A DNA stretch of 64,000 nucleotides from Halorubrum sp. Atlit-26R (lineage in GTDB: Archaea; Halobacteriota; Halobacteria; Halobacteriales; Haloferacaceae), in contig NZ_QPLT01000002.1 in assembly GCF_003666015.1 (NCBI RefSeq), forward strand, positions 326,859-390,858. The letters run 5' to 3'. A program made the position numbers and the translations under genes. Below are positions 16,836 through 25,111 of this stretch, in pieces. The notes under the pieces are model-generated. The model ran no database searches. It worked only from the letters and a program-made list of their open reading frames with translations, and had not been told where the DNA came from. Each line of letters starts with the position of its first letter. Positions within the stretch are counted from its first letter, which is position 1.

Positions 16836-17561
16836 CTACGCGTTCCGCTCCGCCTTCTTGTGTGCCGCGTAAAACAGCGGGACGAGCAGCGCGCCGGCGA
16901 AGCCGAAGCCGAGCGCGAGCGTCCCGATGTCGCTCGCGGTGAGGCCGCCGCCGGACTCGCTCGAACCGTCCGAACCGCCCGAGTCGCCGCCATCGCCCCC
17001 GTCGCTGCCGGATCCGCCGTCGCCCCCGCCGCCGCTCTCGCCGTCGCCGCCCTCCGCCTGCGGATCAACGAGGTCGTCGTCGACGGAGCCGACCGCGACG
17101 ACGCCCTTCATTCCGACCGCCTCGTGCGGCTCGCAGAGGTAGTTGAACGCGTCGCCGTCGCTCGCGTCCGCGAAGGTGTGCTCGAAGGTCGTCCCCTCCT
17201 CCGAGACCGCCGACCCGCTGTCGAAGGTGCCGTCGTTCGCGACGACGTTGTGACCGCCGCCCTGTCCGGTCCACTCCCAGACGACCGTCGCGCCGGGGTC
17301 GATGAGGATCGCGGCGGGGCCGAAGCGGAGTCCGTTCTCGCCCGCCCCGACCTGAACGGTGACCTCGTCCTGCCCGCGGTAGTCGTGAGTCCCGTCGTAG
17401 TTGCTGACGCCCTCCAGCCAGCCGTCGTACTGGGCGGACGCGGTCCCGCTTCCGGCCGCGACGCCCGCGGCGACCGCCGCCCCGGCGGCCCCGGCGCGGA
17501 AGAACCCGCGGCGGCTCATCGACGCGGCGTCGTCCTCGGCAGCGTCGGCGTTCCGTGTCAT
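16836..17561 (-). CDS. halocyanin-type blue copper protein, Tat-exported and membrane-anchored
   Basis: 241 residues. N-terminal twin-arginine signal (SRRGFFRAGAAGAAVAAG, cleavage after ASA near residue 43). The cupredoxin domain covers about 55-160, with ligands His in GGGHNVV, Cys and His in NYLCEPHEAVGM, and the terminal Met. A Gly/Ser/Asp/Glu-rich linker (about 170-205) follows, and a C-terminal membrane helix ending in basic KKAER. It is an electron carrier on the outer face of the membrane. Ends convergent with the DUF420 gene. Confidence 0.93.
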   Translation of the reverse strand: MTRNADAAEDDAASMSRRGFFRAGAAGAAVAAGVAAGSGTASAQYDGWLEGVSNYDGTHDYRGQDEVTVQVGAGENGLRFGPAAILIDPGATVVWEWTGQGGGHNVVANDGTFDSGSAVSEEGTTFEHTFADASDGDAFNYLCEPHEAVGMKGVVAVGSVDDDLVDPQAEGGDGESGGGGDGGSGSDGGDGGDSGGSDGSSESGGGLTASDIGTLALGFGFAGALLVPLFYAAHKKAERNA

Positions 17562-17660
17562 ACCTCGACGTGTGACCGTGAGCGTATTTAAGCCCCCGAT
17601 ACGTTCCGAACGGTCGGACCGGCGGCGAACGTGTGCGGGATCGACGCGGAGAAGCGAGCG

Positions 17661-17712
17661 CTAATCGTCCGCCGGCGTGGGCTATTCGCGGTCCCTAATC
17701 GTCCGCCGGCGT
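17661..17712 (-). repeat. 18-bp direct duplication of the purF 3' end
   Basis: CTAATCGTCCGCCGGCGT occurs at 17661-17678 and again at 17695-17712, starts 34 bp apart. The second copy encodes the last five residues and stop codon of purF; the first lies just downstream in the 3' flank. It looks like a slippage or recombination scar. Confidence 0.8.
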
Positions 17713-19194
17713 CGGATCCGAGACCGGCGCGTCGACGTCGCGGTCGGTCGCCTCGCCCTCGACGTCGAACGGGTACTCGCCGGTGACGCAGCCGAGACAG
17801 AGGTCGGCCCGGCTCTCGCCGAGCGCCTCCGCGACCGCGTCGATCGAGAGGTACGACAGTGAGTCCGCGCCCACCTCCTGCCGGATCTCCTCGGTCGAGG
17901 CGTCGGCGGCGATCAGCTCCTCGCGCGTCGCCATGTCGATGCCGAAGTAGCAGGGGGCGAGGATCGGCGGCGCGCCGATCCGGAGGTGGACCTCCTCGGC
18001 GCCCGCCTCGCGCACGAGGTCGACGAGCTGCGTCGAGGTCGTCCCGCGGACGATGGAGTCGTCGATGATGGTGACGGACTTCCCCTCCACCGTCGAGCGG
18101 ATCGGGTTCAGCTTCAGCCGGACCGCGCGCTCGCGCTCGTCCTGCGTGGGCATGATGAACGTCCGGCCCACGTACCGGTTCTTCATCAGCCCCTCGGCGA
18201 ACTCCACGCCGCCGTCGTCGGCCGCCCTGGGCTCGCCGTCGGCCGTGGTCTCGCCCGCGGCGTCGGCGTAGCCGGAGGCGAACGCGCGCCCCGAGTCGGG
18301 GACTGGCATCACCACGTCGGACTCGACGCCGGACTCCTCCCAGAGCTTCCGGCCGAGCTTCCGGCGCACCTCGTACACGAGGCTCTCGTCGATGACGGAG
18401 TCGGGGCGCGCGAAGTAGACGTGTTCGAAGAAGCAGTGGGCGGTCGACTCGCGCTCGACGAGCTGATACGTGTCGTAGCCCGTGCCGTCCGGGTCGAGGA
18501 CGACGAGTTCGCCGGGGCGGACGTCGCGGATCAGCTCGCCGTCGAGCGTGTCGATGGCGGCCGACTCGCTGGCGATGACGTAGCCGCCGTCGATCTTCCC
18601 GAGACACAGCGGGCGGTTGCCGAGCGGGTCGCGGACGCCCAACACCGTGTCGTCGTGGGTGATCGCCAGCGAGTAGGAGCCGTGGATGCGGTTCATCGTG
18701 TGTTTGACCGCCCGAACGAGGTCCTCTTCGAGGAGGTTGCGCGCGAGGTCGTGAGCGATCACCTCGGTGTCGCCGTCGGAGGTGAACGCGTGGCCCGCCG
18801 CCGCCAACTCCTCGCGCACCTCGTCGGCGTTGACGAGGTTCCCGTTGTGCGAGAGCCCGAGCGATCCGGACTTGAAGGAGACGGAGAAGGGCTGCGCGCA
18901 GCTCTTGTCGAGGCTCCCGGCGGTCGGGTAGCGCACGTGGCCGATGCCGGTGCCGCCCGACAGCGACGCGAGGTCCCCCTCCTCGAAGGCGTCGCCGACG
19001 AGGCCGCGCTCGACGTGGCTGTGCTGTTGAAACCCGTCGTGCGTGACGATCCCGGCCGACTCCTGGCCGCGGTGTTGGAGCGCGTACAGCGCGTAGTACA
19101 GCGGTCGCGCGGCCTCCCGGTCCTCGAGCGAGACGCCGACGACGCCGCACTTCTCCCGCGGTTCGTCGCCGCCGTAGTCCCCACCGGCGTTCAT
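17695..19194 (-). CDS. purF: PurF, amidophosphoribosyltransferase
   Basis: 499 residues. Catalyses the first committed step of purine synthesis, PRPP plus glutamine to phosphoribosylamine. The N-terminal 15 residues form a propeptide ending before catalytic Cys16 (EKCGVVGV); the Ntn glutaminase domain runs to about 240. The phosphoribosyltransferase domain carries the PRPP loop TIIDDSIVRGTTST. Cysteines in LCLGCVTGEYP match the iron-sulphur cluster type of the enzyme. An insertion of about 20 residues near ADAAGETTADGE is unusual. Stands alone, divergent from nothing of the pathway. Confidence 0.96.
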   Translation of the reverse strand: MNAGGDYGGDEPREKCGVVGVSLEDREAARPLYYALYALQHRGQESAGIVTHDGFQQHSHVERGLVGDAFEEGDLASLSGGTGIGHVRYPTAGSLDKSCAQPFSVSFKSGSLGLSHNGNLVNADEVREELAAAGHAFTSDGDTEVIAHDLARNLLEEDLVRAVKHTMNRIHGSYSLAITHDDTVLGVRDPLGNRPLCLGKIDGGYVIASESAAIDTLDGELIRDVRPGELVVLDPDGTGYDTYQLVERESTAHCFFEHVYFARPDSVIDESLVYEVRRKLGRKLWEESGVESDVVMPVPDSGRAFASGYADAAGETTADGEPRAADDGGVEFAEGLMKNRYVGRTFIMPTQDERERAVRLKLNPIRSTVEGKSVTIIDDSIVRGTTSTQLVDLVREAGAEEVHLRIGAPPILAPCYFGIDMATREELIAADASTEEIRQEVGADSLSYLSIDAVAEALGESRADLCLGCVTGEYPFDVEGEATDRDVDAPVSDPTPADD

Positions 19195-19333
19195 GTACGC
19201 GAGGGTGGGGCGGGCGGCGATAAAAATCCTCGTGTTCGTGGCGTATCGCTCCCCTTCTCGCCCTTATTTATGCGTGATCGTGGATATTTTTGGCGGGCGG
19301 CGGCCGCGCGGTCACGCGGTCCGACCGCGGCGG

Positions 19334-19726
19334 TCACGCCGTCTCGCCGCCCCCGACGAACTCGTCGAGACGCGCGAAGTAGTCCTCGCGGGGCACCTGA
19401 TACGCCCCGCGGTAGTCCACGTCGCCGGCGACGAACCGCTCCGCGACGTCGACCGCGCCGGCGGCGCCCGCCTCCCGGCTCTCGTGGGTCTGCGCGACCG
19501 CCTCGATCTCGGGCTCCAAGAAGAGGACGACGTGCCACTCGTCGGTCGCGTACTGGCCCGATCCGGGCCGGGCGTTCCGGGCGCCGTTCGTCAGGTAGAT
19601 CGTCGGGAGACACTCGTCGGGGAGGTCGCCGCTCCCGAAGACGTCGGGGCGGTAAACGAGGATCGCCCGTCCGCTGGGCTCCTCGTTCCACAGCCGCCAC
19701 CCCTCCGGCAGCGATTCGAAGACCAT
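19334..19726 (-). CDS. DUF5820-like haloarchaeal protein
   Basis: 130 residues. It begins FESLPEGWRLWNEEPSGRA and contains PTIYLTNG and WHVVLFLEPE, a pattern I associate with the haloarchaeal DUF5820 family; the number is recalled and should be checked. Soluble, no metal motifs. It has two or three predicted strands followed by helices. Function unknown. Same strand as rqcH upstream. Confidence 0.72.
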   Translation of the reverse strand: MVFESLPEGWRLWNEEPSGRAILVYRPDVFGSGDLPDECLPTIYLTNGARNARPGSGQYATDEWHVVLFLEPEIEAVAQTHESREAGAAGAVDVAERFVAGDVDYRGAYQVPREDYFARLDEFVGGGETA

Positions 19727-19816
19727 GCGCTCCCTCCGTCGCGGAGGCTTGAAAACGTCGCGCTCGGGTCGACCGGTCCCGTCAGTCGGGGACCGTGCCT
19801 CAGTCGACCACGACCC

Positions 19817-22027
19817 TCAGTCGACGATGTCCGACCCGCCCGGCGGCAGGAACTCTTGTAGCTGGTCGGCGCTCGCGACCTTCCGCACGAACGACTGGTC
19901 CGCGAACCGCTCTTTCAGGTTCCGGTAGGCCATCATCGCCGCGTCGTTCTGCGCGTACATCCCCGGCTCGAAGGTGACGTGCGCGGCCGCGCGGTCGACG
20001 ATCGCCGACGGCGGCCCGCCGATGGCTCGCGTGACCGGCTCGCACTGGACGCCGACGGCGATCCGGCAGGGGACGTCCTCGAAGTACGTGCGGTCGCCGC
20101 GGATCACGAAGCTCCCCTTCTCGATGTACTCGCCGCTCTCGGGCGTCTTCGACACCTGATCCGGCTCGACCATGTACGCGTCGCCGGCGCCGCGGCCGTC
20201 CTTCCAGTCCGAGGAGTACGAGACCGCGAACTGCGCGGCCTCCCTGAGCGTCTCCTCGTCGAAGTCTACCGGGTCGGCCGACTCCGAGGGACCGGACGCC
20301 TTCAGCAAGGTCACGGGCCCCCCGTGCGCCTGCGTGTGGAAGAACCGGTCGTGTTTGCTCATGTACTTCTTCACTAACTCCTCGTTCTGGTCGGCGTTGC
20401 GCCCGCCGATGACGAGGTAGCCGGTCGACGTGTGGAACCAGCGGAACCGCTCGAACCAGTCGTCCGGGCTCCGGATCGGGATCGACGAGCGGGCGAGCCA
20501 GTCCGTCTCGTACTCCTCGTCCTCCTCGTCCTCGCCGTTCCCCCCGTCGCCATCACCTCCGTCGTCGGCCGCCTGCTGCTCCTCCCACTCCCGCTTGCGC
20601 TCCTTGACGGCCTCCAGCTCCTCGCGAGTCGACTCGATCGCCTCCTGCGCGCCCGCCTTCTTCTCCTCGACGCGCTTCGCTTCCCGGTAGAGCCGGTCGG
20701 CGTTGACCTCCACGCCCTCGCTCGCGTCGAGCTCGACCCGGGTCGTGCCGCCGCCGCTCCCGTCGTCGCCTCCGTCACCGCCGCTCTCCTCGTCGAGCTC
20801 GACCGTCACCGTTCCCTCGCCGCCGTCGATATCGACGACGGCCTCCGCGGCCGGAATGCCTCGCTCCGCGCCCGCGTCGAGCGTCTCCTCGATCTCGTCC
20901 CACGGCACCTCGTTTGCGCGGGCCTCCCGCACCGTCGAGATCACCTCGTCGACGAGGTCGTAGTGCGCGTACAGCAGCTCGGCGCGCTCTCGTTCTGCCT
21001 GCGCCTGCTCCTCGAACCCCTCGATCGCCCCCCGCTGCTGTTCGATGATCCGCTCCTGTTTGGCGATCTCCTCCTCGAAGTCCGGGCGCGAGGCGCTCGC
21101 GTCCGCCGGCGCCTCGCCGTCGTCGGTCTCCTCGTTCGCGAGCCGGTAGAAGTACTCGTCGACGGCGGCGTTGAACGAGTCGAAGCCGACGCTCGGCAGA
21201 CCCTCGTGCTCGGCGAGCGGGAACGGCGTCACGTCGACGACACGAGGGTCGCGGTCGTCCGCCTCGTCGCCGGAGAGCTCCTCCTCGTACACGCGGGGGT
21301 CGACGTCGCCGGAGCGGAGCCGCTCGTCGATGCGGGCGAGCGCGTCGTGGAGCGCGCCGAGCTGGTCGTCGGTCGCCTCCTCGATCGGCGTCTCCTTCGG
21401 CACGCCGGCCCGGGTACACACCTCCTCGGCGTACAGGCCGCCGAGGTTGAGCTGCGTGGCGAGCGTGCGCACCACGTCGCTGTCCGACTCGCGCATGTGG
21501 CGGTCGAACGCGCCGCGGCTCACGTCGAGCGGGTTCAGCCGGGAGGCGGGGTACTCGTACTGCGAGCCGGGCGCGACGGTGCGGGACTTGAGCCGCACCG
21601 TCGACAGCGCCCCGATCACCTCGCCCGTCTCGTCGAGCGCGGCGACGTTGCCCTGGCCGAACAGCTCAGCGACGAGCGTCGTGTTCTGGTCCTCGCGCTC
21701 GAACTCGAACGTGAGGATGCGGTCGAACTCGTACTGCTCGACGCCCGCGAAGTCCGCGCCGGACATCCGGTTCCGCAGCATCTTCGCGAAGTTCGGTGGG
21801 CGACCGGGCGCGTCCGCGACGTGGTCCGGGTCCGCGGCGTGCGCCCGTTTGATGTCCCCCACCTCGATCATGAGCTCGACGCGGCCGCGGTCGAAGTCGC
21901 GCAGCTTCAGCCGGAGCAGGTCGTCGTCGTAGAGGTACGCCTTGTCGACCTTCGCGCCCTCGTACCGATTGAGCTCGGTGACGAGCGCGGCGAGGTCGAT
22001 GCTCGACAGCTCCCGCTTCTGGTCCAT
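19817..22027 (-). CDS. rqcH: RqcH (NFACT protein), ribosome quality control
   Basis: 736 residues. RqcH binds 50S subunits holding stalled nascent chains and recruits Ala-tRNA to add C-terminal tails in bacteria; archaeal members are thought to act similarly. NFACT-N occupies about 1-200 (ELNRYEGAKVDKAYLY, NFAKMLRNRMSG); HhH and coiled coil about 200-500; the NFACT-R domain about 530-650 (WFHTSTGYLVIGGRNADQN). Two acidic Gly/Asp-rich linkers interrupt the coiled coil. Start chosen at ATG 22027, giving MDQKRELSSIDLAAL. Confidence 0.94.
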   Translation of the reverse strand: MDQKRELSSIDLAALVTELNRYEGAKVDKAYLYDDDLLRLKLRDFDRGRVELMIEVGDIKRAHAADPDHVADAPGRPPNFAKMLRNRMSGADFAGVEQYEFDRILTFEFEREDQNTTLVAELFGQGNVAALDETGEVIGALSTVRLKSRTVAPGSQYEYPASRLNPLDVSRGAFDRHMRESDSDVVRTLATQLNLGGLYAEEVCTRAGVPKETPIEEATDDQLGALHDALARIDERLRSGDVDPRVYEEELSGDEADDRDPRVVDVTPFPLAEHEGLPSVGFDSFNAAVDEYFYRLANEETDDGEAPADASASRPDFEEEIAKQERIIEQQRGAIEGFEEQAQAERERAELLYAHYDLVDEVISTVREARANEVPWDEIEETLDAGAERGIPAAEAVVDIDGGEGTVTVELDEESGGDGGDDGSGGGTTRVELDASEGVEVNADRLYREAKRVEEKKAGAQEAIESTREELEAVKERKREWEEQQAADDGGDGDGGNGEDEEDEEYETDWLARSSIPIRSPDDWFERFRWFHTSTGYLVIGGRNADQNEELVKKYMSKHDRFFHTQAHGGPVTLLKASGPSESADPVDFDEETLREAAQFAVSYSSDWKDGRGAGDAYMVEPDQVSKTPESGEYIEKGSFVIRGDRTYFEDVPCRIAVGVQCEPVTRAIGGPPSAIVDRAAAHVTFEPGMYAQNDAAMMAYRNLKERFADQSFVRKVASADQLQEFLPPGGSDIVD

Positions 22028-22090
22028 ACTCCATAGCAACCGGCGGGCCGGAAAAAGGCGTGTCGTTCCCCCGGTATCGCGAGACCGATC

Positions 22091-22498
22091 TCAGTTCCAG
22101 ACGGTCTCGTAGCCGGCGTCGGCGATGACGCCGTCGCTCGTGATGATCGCGTCCGTCTCCCGCGTTCGGTGACTGGCGACGGTCAGGGCGTCGTGAATGC
22201 TCAGTTCGTCGATGACCAGAGCGTACTCTGTCAGCTCGGCGTCCTCGATAGACGCGAGCATGACGGGTCCGTTGTCGAGTAGCGCCTGGCGGGCTTCGTC
22301 CGGCGTTCCGGTGAGGGTGACGCCTCGAACGTCCTTGTCGCGAGAGACCGCGTACAAAACCTCGGCGATCGCCGTACTGGGTGCCTGAACGACCGTCTCT
22401 CCGGCTTCCGCTTCGGCGAATATCCGATCGGCGGCGCGCGGGAGCGCGTCGACGAGATAGGCGAGAAGCGAGACCGCGTCGGCCGTGTACTCCGTCAC
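22091..22498 (-). CDS. vapC: VapC-type PIN-domain ribonuclease toxin
   Basis: 135 residues. PIN acidic residues are visible: Asp7 in YTADAVSLLAYL, Glu in STAIAEVLYAV, Asp in SIHDALTVASH and Asp in AIITSDGVI. In the family these bind Mg2+/Mn2+ and cut RNA, often tRNA. It starts at GTG one base after the antitoxin stop, so the two are translated together. PIN proteins with an AbrB-type partner form a standard toxin-antitoxin pair. Confidence 0.88.
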   Translation of the reverse strand: MTEYTADAVSLLAYLVDALPRAADRIFAEAEAGETVVQAPSTAIAEVLYAVSRDKDVRGVTLTGTPDEARQALLDNGPVMLASIEDAELTEYALVIDELSIHDALTVASHRTRETDAIITSDGVIADAGYETVWN

Positions 22499-22499
22499 G

Positions 22500-22760
22500 T
22501 CAGACCTCCTCGTAGTTGCTGTCGCGGCGCTCTCGGACGCGCCGGGCGAGTTCTTCGGCGACCGCCTCCCGCTCTTCTCGAGACGTGTCGTCGGGGACGA
22601 GCAGTCCCCTTCCGGCCGTGCGCGTGCGCTTTTTGACGACGATTCCCTCGTCGGTGTCTATCCAGATCACCTCGTCACCGGGGGTCAAATCGTACTTCTC
22701 GCGGAGGGACTTCGGGATCGTCGCCTGCCCCTTCTCCGTGATCCGCGTCGACTCGCTCAT
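22500..22760 (-). CDS. vapB: VapB-type antitoxin, SpoVT-AbrB fold
   Basis: 86 residues. The swapped-hairpin DNA-binding domain is clear at 1-50 (ITEKGQATIPKSLREKYDLTPGDEV). The C-terminal 35 residues are charged and helical, the part that usually wraps the toxin. It is upstream of vapC, as usual, and probably represses the operon. A short AT-rich stretch precedes the start. Confidence 0.9.
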   Translation of the reverse strand: MSESTRITEKGQATIPKSLREKYDLTPGDEVIWIDTDEGIVVKKRTRTAGRGLLVPDDTSREEREAVAEELARRVRERRDSNYEEV

Positions 22761-22818
22761 GCGCGGTAATACTCGTCGTAATACCTTAGTGTTGGGGGGC
22801 AGCCGGTTCCCGACCCCG

Positions 22819-24552
22819 TCAGATCCGCTTCGAGACGTACGGCCCGTCCTGTCGGTAGCCGAGCTTGTTACGGTAGTACTCGCGGGCGCCGATGCCGGAG
22901 ATGACCGCGACCTTGTCGTAGCCGGCCTCGCGAGCGAGTTCCTCGGCGCGCTCTAAGAGCTTCGTCCCGTACCCCTGGTGCTGCCAGTCGCCGTCGCCGC
23001 CGATGCCGACCTCGTTGCCGTACACGTGGAGCTCGCGGACCAAGGCGGCGTCTTCGAGCTCCGGGCGGATCGGGTCGCCCTCGGTGCCCGGCGCGCCGGG
23101 CTGGTCGGGCGCGAAGGAGGGGAACCGCAGGCGACAGAAGCCGACGAGGAGGTCGCGGACGGGATCCTCGAAGGAGATGAAGTGCTCCGTGCCGCCGCCG
23201 GCCTCGTAGGTGAGCACGTCGAGTTCGACGTCGTCGGGGTCCGGGTCGGCGTCGTTGTGGCCGACCTCGCGGGCGCGGATGTCGCGCTGGACGATCCCCT
23301 TCCCCTCTGCGCGCTGGGCCGCGAGCTGGCGGAGGTTCGACTTCTGGACGCCGGCATCGATGAAATCCGCGGGGATGTCGCGCTGGACGCGCTGGAGCCG
23401 CGTGTACTTCGGGATCAGGTCCATGGCGTCGGCGACGAGGTCGGCCGCCTCCTCGCTGGTGAGCGGGTCGAAGTCGTCGCGGCGCCAGCGATCGTACACG
23501 CGGGTCCCCTCGACGACGAGGGTGGGGTAGATCTTCAGGTAGTCGGGCCGCCAGTCGGGGTTGTCGAACAGCTGCCGGAAGTCCTCTAAGCACATCTCGC
23601 GGGTCATCCCCGGCTGGCCGGGCATCATGTGGAAGCCGACCTTGAACGCGGCGTCGCGCAGGCGTCGGTTGGCGTTCCGGCTCGCCTCGTTGCCGTGCCC
23701 GCGGTGCATCTCGCGGTTGATGCGCTCGTAGGTCGTCTGGACGCCGACCTCGACCTTCGTCCCGCCGAGGTCGAGCATCCGGTCGATCTGCTCCGGGTCG
23801 CACCAGTCCGGCTTCGTCTCGAAGGTGGTGCCGATGTTACGGATCTCGTTCGTCTCGTTTTCCGCGATCACGTCCTCGAGGTACTCGAACTCGGTCTCCT
23901 CTGGCGCGGGCGCGAACGACTCCCCCTCGGCCGGCTCCGGCTCCTTGTCCAGGTCGTAGTCGTTCATCGCCTGTAGCGCGCGCTTCACGAACCACTCCTG
24001 GTAATCGTGCGAGCGCGCGGTCATCGTCCCGCCCATCAGGATGAGCTCGACCTTGTCGACCGGGTGGCCGATCTTCCGGAGCTGTTCGAGCCGGAGGGTT
24101 ACCTGCCCGTACGGGTCGTAGTCGTTCTGCTCGCCGCGGGCCGCCGCGGGCTCGTGGCCCGTGTACGACTGCGCCGAGGAGAACTCCGAGGCCGGGCCGC
24201 CGGGACAGTAGAGGCACTTCCCGTGCGGGCACAGCTCCGGCGAGGTCATGATCGCGACCGGCGAGACGCCCGAGGCGGTCCGGACGGGCTTGCGCTGGAC
24301 CACCTCGATCACGTCGTCGCGGTGTTCGGCGGGCGCGTGGTCGAGGATCTCGGTGTTCTTCGGCACCTTCGGGGAGCCGAACTCCGAGCAGGCGTCGAGC
24401 TTGGCGCGTTCGAGGTCGTCGCGCTCGATTTCCCCGTCGAGGATCCGGTCGACGAGGTGTTCGCAGGTGCGGACGAACGCCTCCGAGTCGGTGGCGTCGG
24501 CGTCTCCGGCGCCGTCGTCGGACTCGGCGTCGCCCGCCGCGTCGGTACTCAT
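22819..24552 (-). CDS. elp3: Elp3, tRNA U34 carboxymethyl-modifying radical SAM/acetyltransferase
   Basis: 577 residues. The radical SAM cluster motif is in CPHGKCLYCPGG near residue 110. The central region carries EVGVQTTYERI and GFHMMPGQPGMTREM; the C-terminal GNAT domain (about 430-577) has HQGYGTKLLERAEELA. It adds a carboxymethyl-type group to wobble uridines. The N-terminal 30 residues are an acidic Asp/Ser tail. No Elongator partners are present, as is normal for archaea. Confidence 0.95.
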   Translation of the reverse strand: MSTDAAGDAESDDGAGDADATDSEAFVRTCEHLVDRILDGEIERDDLERAKLDACSEFGSPKVPKNTEILDHAPAEHRDDVIEVVQRKPVRTASGVSPVAIMTSPELCPHGKCLYCPGGPASEFSSAQSYTGHEPAAARGEQNDYDPYGQVTLRLEQLRKIGHPVDKVELILMGGTMTARSHDYQEWFVKRALQAMNDYDLDKEPEPAEGESFAPAPEETEFEYLEDVIAENETNEIRNIGTTFETKPDWCDPEQIDRMLDLGGTKVEVGVQTTYERINREMHRGHGNEASRNANRRLRDAAFKVGFHMMPGQPGMTREMCLEDFRQLFDNPDWRPDYLKIYPTLVVEGTRVYDRWRRDDFDPLTSEEAADLVADAMDLIPKYTRLQRVQRDIPADFIDAGVQKSNLRQLAAQRAEGKGIVQRDIRAREVGHNDADPDPDDVELDVLTYEAGGGTEHFISFEDPVRDLLVGFCRLRFPSFAPDQPGAPGTEGDPIRPELEDAALVRELHVYGNEVGIGGDGDWQHQGYGTKLLERAEELAREAGYDKVAVISGIGAREYYRNKLGYRQDGPYVSKRI

Positions 24553-24745
24553 TACGCTCCGATCGACGGGTTTCGGAGTTAAGCGTGTCGCACCGATCCG
24601 TGAGAGGGGTGCGCGTCGGCGAAAAAGCGAGAGTCGGCGCCGTGTCTTCGATCACACGGTACCGCGTTTTCCGCCTCGGCGAAACGAAATCTGAGCCCTC
24701 GACCGCTCGGCTGTACGAGGGCTTCAAATCAGACAAATCGGCGAG

Positions 24746-25042
24746 CGACACCACCGAAGCCCCAGCCGCGAGGACTCGCGCGGCTCGGTGCGCTCCTCGC
24801 TCGCTCCGCTCGCTGCGGTGCTACCGTCGCCGTGCTTCGTCCTCGCGACAGCGTGGCGCTACGCGCCACGGGCAACCGGCGGCTTCGCCGCCGGTGACTG
24901 CCCCTTCGAGTCCCGCCCCGCTCCGCACCGCAACCGTACCTCACGCCTCCCCAGCCTCGTCAGTCGCCGTCGCTTCGCTCCGGCGACTGACTCCCTCGCG
25001 CGTGCCGCTCGGCCGCGGTGCGGCCTCGCGGGCACGCGCCAC
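24746..25042 (-). ncRNA. structured repeat element, copy B (possible ncRNA)
   Basis: Read on the minus strand it has the blocks of copies A and C in order: GTGGCGCGTGCC (25042-25031), GCACGCGCGAGGGA (25005-24992), the 21-nt block (24959-24939), GCGGGACTCGAAGGGGCAG (24916-24898), and the GCTGGGGCTTCGG block ending at 24746. The inner hairpin is GGCCGC-ACC-GCGGCC (25025-25011); the second hairpin, with an 11-bp stem, is 24991-24981/24969-24959. Two further hairpins at 24852-24870 and 24875-24895 match hairpins of copy A. It points away from bax1. The rest of 24553-25111 has no gene. Confidence 0.5.
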
Positions 25043-25111
25043 CGCGACCGCACGTTCGGGGGTTGGAACCGAACCCGCTCGTTTTAGGCAGGGCGCGGCG
25101 TACCCCGGCCC

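Noticed and set aside
16106..16942. Frames overlapping the DUF420 gene on both strands
   Set aside because: Arg-rich shadow translations; the DUF420 frame alone shows membrane segments and conserved histidines.
24553..25111. Frames on both strands in the gap before bax1
   Set aside because: They cover repeat element B and change composition at every hairpin; no family resemblance.
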